A DNA stretch of 64,000 bases, from NCBI GenBank assembly GCA_030749225.1, contig JASMKO010000060.1:1-64000 (forward strand), written 5' to 3'. Under the pieces are notes generated by a model, which did no database searches, was not told the DNA's origin, and was given only the letters and a program-made list of their open reading frames with translations. Position numbers and translations under genes: made by a program. This document shows positions 1-7,140 of the stretch, piece after piece; the stretch's first letter is position 1, and each line of letters starts with the position of its first letter. Source of the stretch: Verrucomicrobiota bacterium. Lineage in GTDB: Bacteria; Verrucomicrobiota; Verrucomicrobiia; Limisphaerales; UBA1096.

Positions 1-298
1 CGTCACCGGCCACATCGATGCCGTCGGCACGATTCGCAAGTGGGAAAAGCAGGGGAAGGATTGGCTGCTCGACGTGGACGTACCGGCGGCGTTGATGATC
101 GGTTTCGTGCCGAAAGGCTCGGTCGCGGTCGATGGCATCAGCCTGACGGTGGCGAAGCTGCGGAAGCGCGGGTTCGCCGTGTGGATCATCCCGCACACGC
201 GCCAAGTGACGAACCTTCGCAACCGCAAAGTCGGCGACCCGGTCAACCTCGAGACCGACCTCCTCGGCAAATACGCGCAGCGGCAGTTGGGCCGGTAG
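1..298 (+). CDS. ribE: riboflavin synthase, C-terminal part (partial)
   Basis: The reading frame is open from base 2 to a TAG stop at 296-298, and its start lies outside the window. Riboflavin synthase dismutates two 6,7-dimethyl-8-ribityllumazine molecules to riboflavin plus a pyrimidine in the cytoplasm. The visible 98 residues carry second-barrel family motifs: VTGHIDAVG near the left edge, then VPKGSVAVDGISLTV, then IPHT followed by TNL, and VNLETDLLGKY near the end. It converges with the sigma-54 activator gene, with a strong hairpin in the 60-base gap. Identification is from remembered family motifs and is fairly secure; the N-terminal barrel cannot be judged. Confidence 0.88.
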   Translation, partial: VTGHIDAVGTIRKWEKQGKDWLLDVDVPAALMIGFVPKGSVAVDGISLTVAKLRKRGFAVWIIPHTRQVTNLRNRKVGDPVNLETDLLGKYAQRQLGR

Positions 299-306
299 AT
301 CGTTTG

Positions 307-343
307 AACGCAGAGAACGCCGTCGCTCGGCGTGCTTTGCGTT
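307..343. terminator. hairpin between convergent genes
   Basis: Outer arms AACGCA (307-312) and TGCGTT (338-343) and inner arms ACGCCG (317-322) and CGGCGT (328-333) pair around a 5-base loop; the bases between the arms can partly pair too. It sits between two gene ends that face each other, so it may stop transcription both ways. There is no clear T-run on either side, so intrinsic termination is inferred. Confidence 0.5.
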
Positions 344-358
344 TAATTGGTTTGGAGG

Positions 359-1795
359 CTATTTCCTACCGCCCTTTTGGCGGTAGCGGATATAGTCGCG
401 GGGGACGCCGAGGAGGCGGGCGGCGGCGGAGACGTTGCCCCCGGACTGGTCGATGGCCCGCTGGATGATCTCGTTGATGGTGCCCTCGAGCGAAAAGCCG
501 TCCTGCGGAAATTGAAATCCGGCGTTGAGCAATCCGCCAGTCGCACCGTCTGGGGCGGCCGGTTCGCTGCCACCCGGCAGCGCGGCGAACGTCCATTCGG
601 CGCCTTCTTCGAAGACGACAGTGCGCTCCAGCTCGTGGCTGAGTTCGCGGACGTTGCCGGGCCAGGGATGGCCGAGCAGCCGCGACTGGCCCTCGGCGCT
701 GATCGGCCGGCCGGCGACCCGGTGGCGGCGGCAGAGCTGCGAAAGCAGTTGATCGGCCAGCTTCAAGATATCTTGCCCGCGATCCCGCAACGGCGGGATG
801 ACGAGGCGGAACAGGCTCAGCCGGTGATGCAGGTCGTCGCGGAACTGGCCGTCTGCGACCGCTTGGCCAAGGTCACGGTTGCTGGCGGCGATGATGCGGA
901 CGTCGATGTCGATTTCCCTGTTGCCGCCGAGCCGCCGGATGCGCTTTTCCTCAATCGCCTTGAGCACCTTAGCCTGCAGGCCAAGCGGGAGGCTGGCCAA
1001 CTCGTCGAGAAACAGCGTACCACCGTTGGCCGCCTCGAATAGGCCCATGCGCGCCGTCTTGGCGTCGGTGAACGCGCCACGCTCGTGTCCGAACAACTCC
1101 GACTCGGCGAGGCTCTCCGGCAGGGCGGGGCAGTTGACCTCGACGAGCGGTCCAGCGGTGCGCGGGCCGTGGTGGTGCAGCCAGCGGGCGATGCTGGTTT
1201 TGCCGGTGCCGGTTTCGCCCTCGAGCAGCACCGGTGACAGGTCGCGGCCAAGCCGCTCGTCCGCAATGAGGATCTTGTCGAGTTGCTCGCGGAAAGTGCC
1301 AAGCGCGTCACCGAAAAAAAGCCGCTTGCCCGTGGTAGCGGGGTCGTCGCGGTCGTGCTCGGACAAGCGGGCGGATTGGCGGCTGGCCCGGGCGCGGTGC
1401 AGTACGAGCGGCAGCACGGTGGGATCGATCGGCTTGAGGAGGTAATCCTGTGCGCCGTTCTTGATCGCCTCGACCGCGCTACGCACGCCGCCCTCGGCGG
1501 TGCAGACGACGACGGCAGTGCTGGGGGAAAAAACGCCCTCGGTGAGCAGGTCGGTGCCGAGGCCGTCGGGCAGGTTGACGTCGAGCAGCGCAAAGTCAAA
1601 TGGCAGCGACTGGATCATGCGGCGCGCCTCGTCGAGCGTGCCGACGGCGGTCACGTCGGCGTTGTGCTGCTCGAGCGCGGCTGCCACCTGTTTGCGCAAG
1701 AGCGGCTCGTCCTCGACCAGCAGCACGTTGGCACCCTGCAGGGCGGTTTCCGTCACGCGCCTAATGTCGGGGAGGCTTGGCCTCGCCGCCACCAA
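359..1795 (-). CDS. NtrC-family sigma-54 response regulator
   Basis: This 478-aa protein has the classic three-part layout. A receiver domain spans residues about 22-135, with the phospho-acceptor Asp72 in LLDVNLPDG and a conserved LLKPID lysine. An AAA+ sigma-54 activator domain carries Walker A GETGTGKT and GTLFLDELASLP. A Fis-type helix-turn-helix lies at the C-terminus (NVSAAARLLGVPRDYIRYR). The sigma-54 contact loop reads GAFTDA instead of the commoner GAFTGA; the essential Thr is kept. The outermost start is TTG at 1795; GTG at 1756 would place the receiver nearer the N-terminus and is a good alternative. No histidine kinase is next to it. It diverges from the TAXI gene, so that gene is a possible target, but I found no well-spaced -24/-12 promoter between them. 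Confidence 0.92.
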   Translation of the reverse strand: MVAARPSLPDIRRVTETALQGANVLLVEDEPLLRKQVAAALEQHNADVTAVGTLDEARRMIQSLPFDFALLDVNLPDGLGTDLLTEGVFSPSTAVVVCTAEGGVRSAVEAIKNGAQDYLLKPIDPTVLPLVLHRARASRQSARLSEHDRDDPATTGKRLFFGDALGTFREQLDKILIADERLGRDLSPVLLEGETGTGKTSIARWLHHHGPRTAGPLVEVNCPALPESLAESELFGHERGAFTDAKTARMGLFEAANGGTLFLDELASLPLGLQAKVLKAIEEKRIRRLGGNREIDIDVRIIAASNRDLGQAVADGQFRDDLHHRLSLFRLVIPPLRDRGQDILKLADQLLSQLCRRHRVAGRPISAEGQSRLLGHPWPGNVRELSHELERTVVFEEGAEWTFAALPGGSEPAAPDGATGGLLNAGFQFPQDGFSLEGTINEIIQRAIDQSGGNVSAAARLLGVPRDYIRYRQKGGRK

Positions 1796-1874
1796 AAAAT
1801 GCTTCCGTTTGGCAAGCGCTGGCTTGCGCCTCGTTTGGCTTAGCGGTATGGTTTTTCAAGATTTTCTTCACGTC

Positions 1875-3281
1875 ATGAAGCGCAAATGGATCACCTTTGG
1901 CCTTCTGGGCTTGCTGGTCTGTGTGCCGCTGTATCAGTTGGCCAAGGTGTTGACTAGGCTGAACCGGACCTTTGTGATCGCCGGCGGGCCGGAGAAGGGA
2001 TTGTATCATCCGATTGCGCTCTCTCTTTCGAACGTGGTCTCGCGGTTGGGCCGTCGGGCTACGGTGCTTACCACAGCTGGATCGCTGGAAAACCTGAAGC
2101 TGGTGGCGGAGGGGGAAGCCGACTTGGGGCTGTTCCAACCCGGCTCCCGCGAAACCCTGAAGGCGTTCGCCCCGGCGCTGCTGCAGCAGGAGGCGCAGCG
2201 GATTGACCCGAGCCGCCTTGGCCACGTGACATTCGTGGCAAACCTGTACTCGCAGCCGCTGCACATCGCTGTGCGGGAAGGCAGCGGCATTGGTTCGCTG
2301 GGGGACTTGAAGGGCAAGGTCGTCAACCTCGGTCCGGAGCTTTCAGCCGACTACCCGATGTCGCTGCTGTTGCTGCGCAGCCTCGGGGATGAGTTGGGGG
2401 AAAATCACCGCAACCTAGCATACGCGGAATTGATCGAGGCGTTCGAGCGGGATGATGTGGATGCGGCGTTCATCACGGTGGGTATACATGCGGATGTGTT
2501 CCATGCGCTGGCGCGTACCGGCAAGGTGCGTTTCTTGAGCATCCCGTACAACGGGGCGCTGGCGGCGATGGAGTTGCACCTGTCGCCGTTTACGGTGCCG
2601 CGCGGCATCTACCGGCTCGAGGGCAAGGCGGTGCCGCGGGCAGATATCGAAACAGTGGCGACCGGCGCGCACCTCATCACGCGGGATGACATCCCCGGCA
2701 GCCTCGTCGAACGGATCACGAAGGCGATTCTCGAGACCCCGTTCCAGAAGGAGAACCAACTGGGTGAGTTGTTCGAGCAGGGCAAGCCGTTTGCCCGCGC
2801 CATGCCATTTTTCCCTGTGCACGAGGGTGCCAGCTGGGTGTATGAGCCAGAGGCAAAAAACTTATTGAGCACCGATTTTGTAGAGAAGTGGGAGGGCCTG
2901 CGGTCATTTTTTGTGTCGCTTATTGTAGCTGGGTTCTTTGCTTACAAGTGGTACCAGAAGAAAAAAGAACGAATGAAGGATCACAAGCTAGATCATTACA
3001 TCCACACCGTCATGGAGATCGAGCGCCAACAAATTAGCATTGAGGTAGAAAATACTGAAGAAGCATTGCAAGAGCTACAATCGCTGCTGGATCAGGTAAC
3101 TCACCTACGCCAGGAATGCTTCAAAGATTTCTCTGTGCACCGGTTGCAAGATGATCAAGGCACCGACTGCTTTCTTGAACTTTGCGCGTCAATTAGTGAG
3201 AAGCTTAATGCCAAGATGACTCGCCTTCGATTGAGCGGTGAAATCGCGCGTCTAACTGATGCCATTGAGAAGAAATTGTGA
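1875..3281 (+). CDS. TAXI-family solute-binding protein with C-terminal membrane/coiled-coil extension, apparently chimeric
   Basis: The 468-aa product starts with a basic stretch and hydrophobic helix (MKRKWITFGLLGLLVCV), then has the TAXI TRAP-receptor fold (GGPEKGLYHPIALSLS, ADLGLFQPGSRETLKAF, then GDLKGKVVNLGPELS). These proteins normally bind small acids in the periplasm for TRAP transporters, but no TRAP membrane gene is near. After residue about 340 there is a second hydrophobic helix, a basic KKKERMK stretch and a long charged coiled coil, unlike a plain binding protein. Base composition changes inside the gene: 63% GC at 2641-2700 but 37% at 2941-3000. The last ~37 residues are matched by an orphan fragment at 9398-9511, so the 3' third appears to have been replaced. 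ATG 1848 is an alternative start. Confidence 0.82.
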   Translation: MKRKWITFGLLGLLVCVPLYQLAKVLTRLNRTFVIAGGPEKGLYHPIALSLSNVVSRLGRRATVLTTAGSLENLKLVAEGEADLGLFQPGSRETLKAFAPALLQQEAQRIDPSRLGHVTFVANLYSQPLHIAVREGSGIGSLGDLKGKVVNLGPELSADYPMSLLLLRSLGDELGENHRNLAYAELIEAFERDDVDAAFITVGIHADVFHALARTGKVRFLSIPYNGALAAMELHLSPFTVPRGIYRLEGKAVPRADIETVATGAHLITRDDIPGSLVERITKAILETPFQKENQLGELFEQGKPFARAMPFFPVHEGASWVYEPEAKNLLSTDFVEKWEGLRSFFVSLIVAGFFAYKWYQKKKERMKDHKLDHYIHTVMEIERQQISIEVENTEEALQELQSLLDQVTHLRQECFKDFSVHRLQDDQGTDCFLELCASISEKLNAKMTRLRLSGEIARLTDAIEKKL

Positions 3282-3655
3282 TGCAGTTTGTTTTTTGCAC
3301 TGCTCCAGGATAATTGATATTTTGTCGTCTCTCTTGCTCCTGCGATTCCCTGATCGATAGCTGTCGCGATGCATTTTTTTATTGATCCCCGCGTTCAAAG
3401 GAACTCGGTTTGTTCCGCAAAACGTTTCAGGTGTTTATCATTTGTTATTCCGCCAAGATTCTTGTGATTTTCTCTATTCTCGGGTTAATGAAGGCTTTGG
3501 TGCCTCGGAGCTAAGCGCCCCTATGCAGGTGATAGTCATTTTATAACTTAATAAATAATTACCCGTGCGCTGAGTTTTGTTTGCGGAACAGCTATTTTTG
3601 GATTTCTTGAAACTATTACTTTACATAAGATTACTTACAGCATAAAATCTTTGAT
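3282..3655. other. AT-rich gene-free stretch
   Basis: No convincing ORF on either strand. It contains only an 11-base inverted repeat pair (3411-3421 and 3580-3590). The last 100 bases are very AT-rich and probably hold the promoter of the lipoprotein gene, but I cannot place -35 and -10 boxes with confidence. Confidence 0.5.
3411..3590. repeat. 11-bp inverted repeat pair flanking 158 bp
   Basis: TGTTCCGCAAA at 3411-3421 is exactly complementary to TTTGCGGAACA at 3580-3590. The spacing suggests either ends of a small non-coding mobile element or two operator half-sites. I see no target-site duplication next to the arms, so the mobile-element reading is weak. Confidence 0.4.
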
Positions 3656-4195
3656 ATGAATACTAACCCATACATAAGAATAAGCCTGTTAATGCCGGTT
3701 TTAGCCTTATTGGCCTCATGCTCAAATTCGAAGCAAATTTTTGGGAATATGTCTTTTGAATGGAGTTCCGATAAAAGAAGTTACACAGCCATTGCCAAAA
3801 CAAAGGGGGGCAAGGAAATGGTCAAGGTTGAGTGCAGGTATGTTGGCAAAAAGCCAGATGGGAAGATGGAGGAGCCTATTTCGCGGGACTATCGTCATGA
3901 TCCCACAGACTTTTATCACTACAAATTTATTAATCTTACCAACAAAACAATCACGCTTGAAAGCGTCGATTATCGTTTTGATAGAGGCCAATACAAAAAA
4001 ATATTTCAGCGGAAAACACAGCGTGATATCGCCGATTATATGAATAGCAGTATTTTAGAACCAAAAGGAACACTAGAGCGTAAGAACTCTTGGGTTTGGG
4101 GAAAATTTAATCCAGATGTTTTGCACAAGATTTATCACGCCAGAGCAGAAGAGGAAGAATTTCTGATAGATATTCACCTAACTTTTAAAGACTGA
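3656..4195 (+). CDS. predicted lipoprotein of unknown function
   Basis: A 179-aa protein with a lipoprotein signal: a hydrophobic stretch ending in LALLASC with the lipidated cysteine at residue 22. The mature part is polar and mostly beta-like (YHYKFINLTNKTITLESVDY), resembling small periplasmic proteins with an immunoglobulin-like or NEAT-like sheet, but I recognise no family. It lies 31 bases upstream of the MNIO gene on the same strand, so the two could share a transcript and this could be an outer-membrane-anchored accessory of the peptide system. GC is low like its right-hand neighbours. It has no catalytic motif or Cys-rich segment and is unlikely to be a peptide precursor. Confidence 0.65.
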   Translation: MNTNPYIRISLLMPVLALLASCSNSKQIFGNMSFEWSSDKRSYTAIAKTKGGKEMVKVECRYVGKKPDGKMEEPISRDYRHDPTDFYHYKFINLTNKTITLESVDYRFDRGQYKKIFQRKTQRDIADYMNSSILEPKGTLERKNSWVWGKFNPDVLHKIYHARAEEEEFLIDIHLTFKD

Positions 4196-4226
4196 AATTG
4201 CCTAGCCATACTAATAGTGGAGGCTT

Positions 4227-5084
4227 ATGCTCGAAACGGTTGTAACGCCTGCTCTTGAATTGCTCCCCGTTCTCGGGGTGGGCATGGGATATCGTGATCC
4301 ACTTTGTAATGATATTTTACGATGTCGGGAGAAAATTGATTTCCTAGAAATTACAGCTGATCACTTTCTGCAGTCTCCAACTGCTAGATGGAGATTTCTA
4401 GACAGACTGTGCTCTAAGTACACATTGATTCCACACGGCTTGAATCTTTCTCTTGGAAGCGCTGAGGGAGTAAATGTTGAATACCTAAATGAGTTAGTCG
4501 AACTTATTAAGTATGTGAAACCACCTTGGTGGAGCGAACACATCGCTTTTACAAAGGCGGGACAAATTGAAATCGGGCATCTCTCTCCGTTGCCATTCAA
4601 TCAAGAATCTATTGCTGCTTTTTGTGACAATGTCCATGAGGTGCAGGATAGAATAGAAACGCCACTAATTCTCGAAAATATAACCTACAATGTTGATCTT
4701 CCATGGAACGAAATGGAAGAAAACAAGTTCCTTGGTGAACTATTGGATCGAACTGGTTGTGGTTTATTGCTGGACGTTACGAATCTTTTTATCAATTCAC
4801 AAAATCATGGATATGATCCTGTTGAATTTCTTAAAACAATCCCGGCAGAACGAATCATACAACTGCATTTTGTAGGAGGCATGATCAAGGAAGGCAAATG
4901 GATAGACAACCATAGTCAAAATACACAGGATGACATCTTCACATTAATAGATTCCGTTCTGCAATATGCGCCGGTTAAGGGAATCATTTTGGAACGGGAC
5001 GACAACTTCCCGCCCTTTACGGCACTCACTGACGAATTGGAGCGTGCAAGGAATTTGGGTAGAAAACATAAACGATGGGCCTAG
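4227..5084 (+). CDS. DUF692 / MNIO family multinuclear iron oxidase
   Basis: This 285-aa protein matches the DUF692 (MNIO) family, TIM-barrel enzymes with two or three irons that modify Cys and other residues of ribosomal peptides (MbnB, TglH and bufferin enzymes). Family motifs are in order: IPHGLNLSLG (His70), WWSEHIAF (Glu104, His105), LILENITYN (Glu150, Asn151), LLLDVTNLFINSQNHG (Asp183, His194), QLHFVGG (His214), WIDNHSQ (Asp227, His229) and ILERDDNFPPF (Glu256). Together these are the usual metal-ligand positions; assignment of each residue to a particular iron is inference. A strong ribosome site (GTGGAGG at 4217-4223) precedes ATG 4227. The stop overlaps the next gene's start. The neighbouring Cys-repeat proteins are the obvious candidate substrates. 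Confidence 0.88.
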   Translation: MLETVVTPALELLPVLGVGMGYRDPLCNDILRCREKIDFLEITADHFLQSPTARWRFLDRLCSKYTLIPHGLNLSLGSAEGVNVEYLNELVELIKYVKPPWWSEHIAFTKAGQIEIGHLSPLPFNQESIAAFCDNVHEVQDRIETPLILENITYNVDLPWNEMEENKFLGELLDRTGCGLLLDVTNLFINSQNHGYDPVEFLKTIPAERIIQLHFVGGMIKEGKWIDNHSQNTQDDIFTLIDSVLQYAPVKGIILERDDNFPPFTALTDELERARNLGRKHKRWA

Positions 5085-5680
5085 AAGAACAACAGGCAGC
5101 ACTAGCAAAACTTTATACAAGCAATTCTTTACGAGAACAGTTGGCAAGTTCAGCCCTAAAAGGGGATTTCTACTTGGGTTTATGCCAATCTGAACAAATA
5201 AAACTATACACTTTAATTAATACGGATATTAAGATATTTGCTCTTTCCTTGTTAAGAAAAAGGCTTGGAGTAATAAAAAAAATACTTCCTGCAACTTGCG
5301 CATTATTGGCAGAAAACTTATCGAGTTTGTTTCAAGCATTTGCAGCGGACAAACCTACCACCGGCGTTAAGAGACATTTAATTGATGCAAGTAATTTTGC
5401 TAATTATTTAACCCAAAGAAATCCAAATCAAATTTTCGGACTAGATGAACACAAAGCAGTTTTGGAGTATGAAAAGACTTGGGTTAACAGTGAATTATCG
5501 CCTTTGGTCCTTAAGGTTAAATGCTTCAAGCATGACATTTCCAAATACACTACACAGTTGGAGAGGCAAGAGCCAAATCGAGTTTATTACGGAAAACCAC
5601 GTCTTTGTATATGGTTGCGGTTAAGCAGCAGCCACCGTGTGTTCTATTGGGAGTTGTTTCCGCGTTTTTGGCCGAAATAG
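5075..5680 (+). CDS. helical partner protein of the MNIO enzyme (unknown family)
   Basis: A 201-aa protein whose ATG (5075) lies inside the last codons of the MNIO gene, a 10-base overlap that points to translational coupling and a joint role. The first ~90 residues read as an amphipathic helical domain (EEQQAALAKLYTSNSLREQL, then LSLLRKRLGVIKKILP). The C-terminal part is basic and aromatic (RLCIWLRLSSS). MNIO enzymes normally need a small partner, often with a RiPP recognition element or DUF2063-like fold, and this gene has the right position and size. From memory it resembles uncharacterised helical proteins found beside DUF692 genes in cyanobacteria and actinobacteria; I cannot confirm the family. 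A partner role in substrate recognition is inference. Confidence 0.65.
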   Translation: MGLEEQQAALAKLYTSNSLREQLASSALKGDFYLGLCQSEQIKLYTLINTDIKIFALSLLRKRLGVIKKILPATCALLAENLSSLFQAFAADKPTTGVKRHLIDASNFANYLTQRNPNQIFGLDEHKAVLEYEKTWVNSELSPLVLKVKCFKHDISKYTTQLERQEPNRVYYGKPRLCIWLRLSSSHRVFYWELFPRFWPK

Positions 5681-5708
5681 TCGAATTTAATTTAAAAACT
5701 TAAAATTC

Positions 5709-5737
5709 TTGACATTATTTATTAATAGATCTACTTT
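5709..5737 (+). promoter_or_regulatory. predicted sigma-70 promoter
   Basis: A perfect -35 TTGACA (5709-5714) and a -10 TACTTT (5732-5737) are separated by 17 bases, in an AT-rich gap. The predicted start is near 5744, only about a dozen bases before the ATG at 5756. It would let the degenerate nucleotidyltransferase, the two Cys/Gly peptides and possibly the channel be expressed apart from the MNIO pair. Confidence 0.5.
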
Positions 5738-5755
5738 TGATTAACGCATATAGTT

Positions 5756-6475
5756 ATGAAATATCCACTACCTGAAAATACGAGAATCAGTTTGGACGGT
5801 TTTTGCGACCAACTAGAGAAATCAATTGGTTCGCAATTTGTATCCGGTGTGCTCTATGGGAAATTGGCCCGCAACATTAACAAAACTCCAGACATGTCAG
5901 TTAATTTCATGGTGATTTTGGAGGAAATCAGCACTGCTAATTTGGATGAAGTCGGGGGAGCTTTAAGGAAATCGAAAGTCCAAATAGAATTACTCACTTT
6001 AAGTGAAGAGGATTTACGTAGTTCTACAGATGTTTTTCCAATAAAATTTTTGGATATTAAGCGTACCCACGTCATATACCGTGGAAAGGACGTATTGAGC
6101 GAACTAGAAATTTCCAAAGAAAACTTAAGGCTAAGATGCGAACAGGAAATCAAGAACCTGATGCTCAGGTTGCGTCTGAACTATGTTTCCAGAAAACAAA
6201 ACAGCAAATCCATAGCATCGTTATTAAGTAGGATTTATCTGACTCTGATTCGTAATTTAGGAGTGTTAGTGGAACTTAAGTGCGGGGATGTATTAACCAC
6301 AAATTCTGACATTATCGAAGGTGTCGGTAAATTGGGTATAGACATTGCGGTATTGCAGGATGTCGAAAAACTTAGGCAGGATAATTTTTCCCACGACTTG
6401 GAAGATCGAAAACGATTACTCGAGAAAGTGATGCAATGCGTTAGAGATGCCGCAGCAATGGCAGATAAACTTTAA
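5756..6475 (+). CDS. nucleotidyltransferase-fold protein with degenerate active site
   Basis: A 239-aa protein. The first half looks like a minimal nucleotidyltransferase fold: GSQFVSGVLYGKLAR resembles the GS motif, and DMSVNFMVILEEI sits where active enzymes have SD-I-N/D-hydrophobic, so the first catalytic Asp appears to be Ser. The middle (FPIKFLDIKRTHVIYRGKD, then LRLRCEQEIKNLMLRLRLNY) matches a helical linker that I remember from uncharacterised NTase-like proteins. The C-terminal half is all helical, like a HEPN or substrate-binding bundle. Loss of the metal-binding acid suggests a binding or scaffold role rather than catalysis. It follows a predicted promoter and precedes the Cys/Gly peptide genes by 41 bases. 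Function unknown. Confidence 0.6.
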   Translation: MKYPLPENTRISLDGFCDQLEKSIGSQFVSGVLYGKLARNINKTPDMSVNFMVILEEISTANLDEVGGALRKSKVQIELLTLSEEDLRSSTDVFPIKFLDIKRTHVIYRGKDVLSELEISKENLRLRCEQEIKNLMLRLRLNYVSRKQNSKSIASLLSRIYLTLIRNLGVLVELKCGDVLTTNSDIIEGVGKLGIDIAVLQDVEKLRQDNFSHDLEDRKRLLEKVMQCVRDAAAMADKL

Positions 6476-6516
6476 TATGGAAATAATTTGGATTAATATA
6501 TTTTAAATAATAAGTT

Positions 6517-6720
6517 ATGTGGTTATTTATTATTGTAATAATATTAATTATCATTGTCATTGTTGTTTGTTCAATTGGAGGAAGGAGAGGGGGGCATTAT
6601 AATAGTTGCGGCAGTAGTTGCGGCAGTAGTTGCGGCAGTAGTTGCGGCAGTAGTTGCGGCAGTAGTTGCGGGGGCTGCGGGAGCAGCAGTTGTGGCGGTG
6701 GTTGCGGGGGTGGAGATTGA
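6517..6720 (+). CDS. membrane-anchored Cys/Ser/Gly-repeat peptide 1
   Basis: A 67-aa protein: one N-terminal transmembrane helix built mostly of Ile and Val (residues 2-19), a short RRGG basic turn, then a tail made almost only of Ser, Cys and Gly with 9 cysteines. Five perfect 12-base DNA repeats encode SCGS units, followed by GCG, SSSCG and GGCGG. With an MNIO enzyme in the same gene set, such a tail is a plausible substrate for cysteine modification or a metal-binding surface. The other frames of the repeat give only Val-Ala or Gln/Tyr-poor runs without a sensible N-terminus. No clear ribosome site precedes ATG 6517. The precursor-peptide role is inference. Confidence 0.7.
   Translation: MWLFIIVIILIIIVIVVCSIGGRRGGHYNSCGSSCGSSCGSSCGSSCGSSCGGCGSSSCGGGCGGGD
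6604..6671 (+). repeat. 12-bp tandem repeat, five perfect copies plus a partial sixth
   Basis: The unit AGTTGCGGCAGT starts at 6604, 6616, 6628, 6640 and 6652, followed by a partial copy at 6664. Each unit encodes Ser-Cys-Gly-Ser. Perfect identity suggests recent expansion by slippage, so copy number may vary between strains. Confidence 0.9.
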
Positions 6721-6832
6721 ATTTGGGACTGATAGGATTGCACAAGTTTGAGATTCAGCTAAGAACTTTTCCTTGAGGTTCAATCGGAGAGGAATCAAGT
6801 ACGTTTTGGATTGCCTAGGGTATGCATAGCTC

Positions 6833-7096
6833 ATGAAATTTAAATGGTGGGAGCTTTTAGTTGCCGTACCGATTTTCGCGTGCGGTGTATATGCCTTGTT
6901 CGCCTATCTGAAAACTATATTGGCATTAGTACTCGTTGCGCTAATCTTAGCCGTGGTTGTTTTAGTGATCGCTTCAGGGAGTGGTAGAGGTCGCTTCTTT
7001 GGTCGGGGTAGTGGATGTGGTGGTAGTGGATGTGGTGGAGGTGGATGTGGTGGATGTGGAGGTGGCGGGGGTTGTGGCGGGGGTTGTGGCGGATAA
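6833..7096 (+). CDS. membrane-anchored Cys/Gly-repeat peptide 2
   Basis: An 87-aa protein with two hydrophobic segments (residues about 7-25 and 28-47), a short basic RGRFFGRG linker, and a C-terminal tail of about 30 residues composed of Gly, Ser and six Cys (GSGCGGSGCGGGGCGGCGG and on to the end). The tail recalls the Gly/Cys-rich tails of TIGR04222-type membrane proteins, but the N-terminal domain is much shorter. It lies 112 bases after peptide 1 and shares its layout, though the helices do not align well, so independent origin or fast divergence is possible. Candidate MNIO substrate or metal-binding membrane peptide; function is inferred only from context. Confidence 0.68.
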   Translation: MKFKWWELLVAVPIFACGVYALFAYLKTILALVLVALILAVVVLVIASGSGRGRFFGRGSGCGGSGCGGGGCGGCGGGGGCGGGCGG

Positions 7097-7140
7097 TCTC
7101 CATCAAATTTTCGTAAAAAATTCAAAATTTCGCTTTGAAA

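Noticed and set aside
347-1042. Long plus-strand open frames across 347-1843
   Set aside because: They are antisense to the sigma-54 activator, which has clear family motifs; high GC leaves antisense frames open.
1810-1832. TTGGCAAGCGCTGGCTTGCG upstream of the TAXI gene as a sigma-54 promoter
   Set aside because: The GG and GC elements are 13 bases apart, not 10, and the sequence is better explained as a degenerate copy of the genome's palindrome.
3282-3310. GCAGT/ACTGC hairpin after the TAXI stop as a terminator
   Set aside because: Only a 5-base stem with an 11-base loop and no following T-run.
6604-6671. Tandem 12-bp repeats as a CRISPR-like array
   Set aside because: No spacers between units; the repeat is in frame and encodes SCGS in a short membrane protein.
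6554-6751. Alternative frames of the Cys-repeat gene (Val/Ala-rich and antisense Tyr/Cys-rich)
   Set aside because: They lack a sensible N-terminus, and only the chosen frame has a membrane helix followed by a Cys/Gly tail similar to peptide 2.
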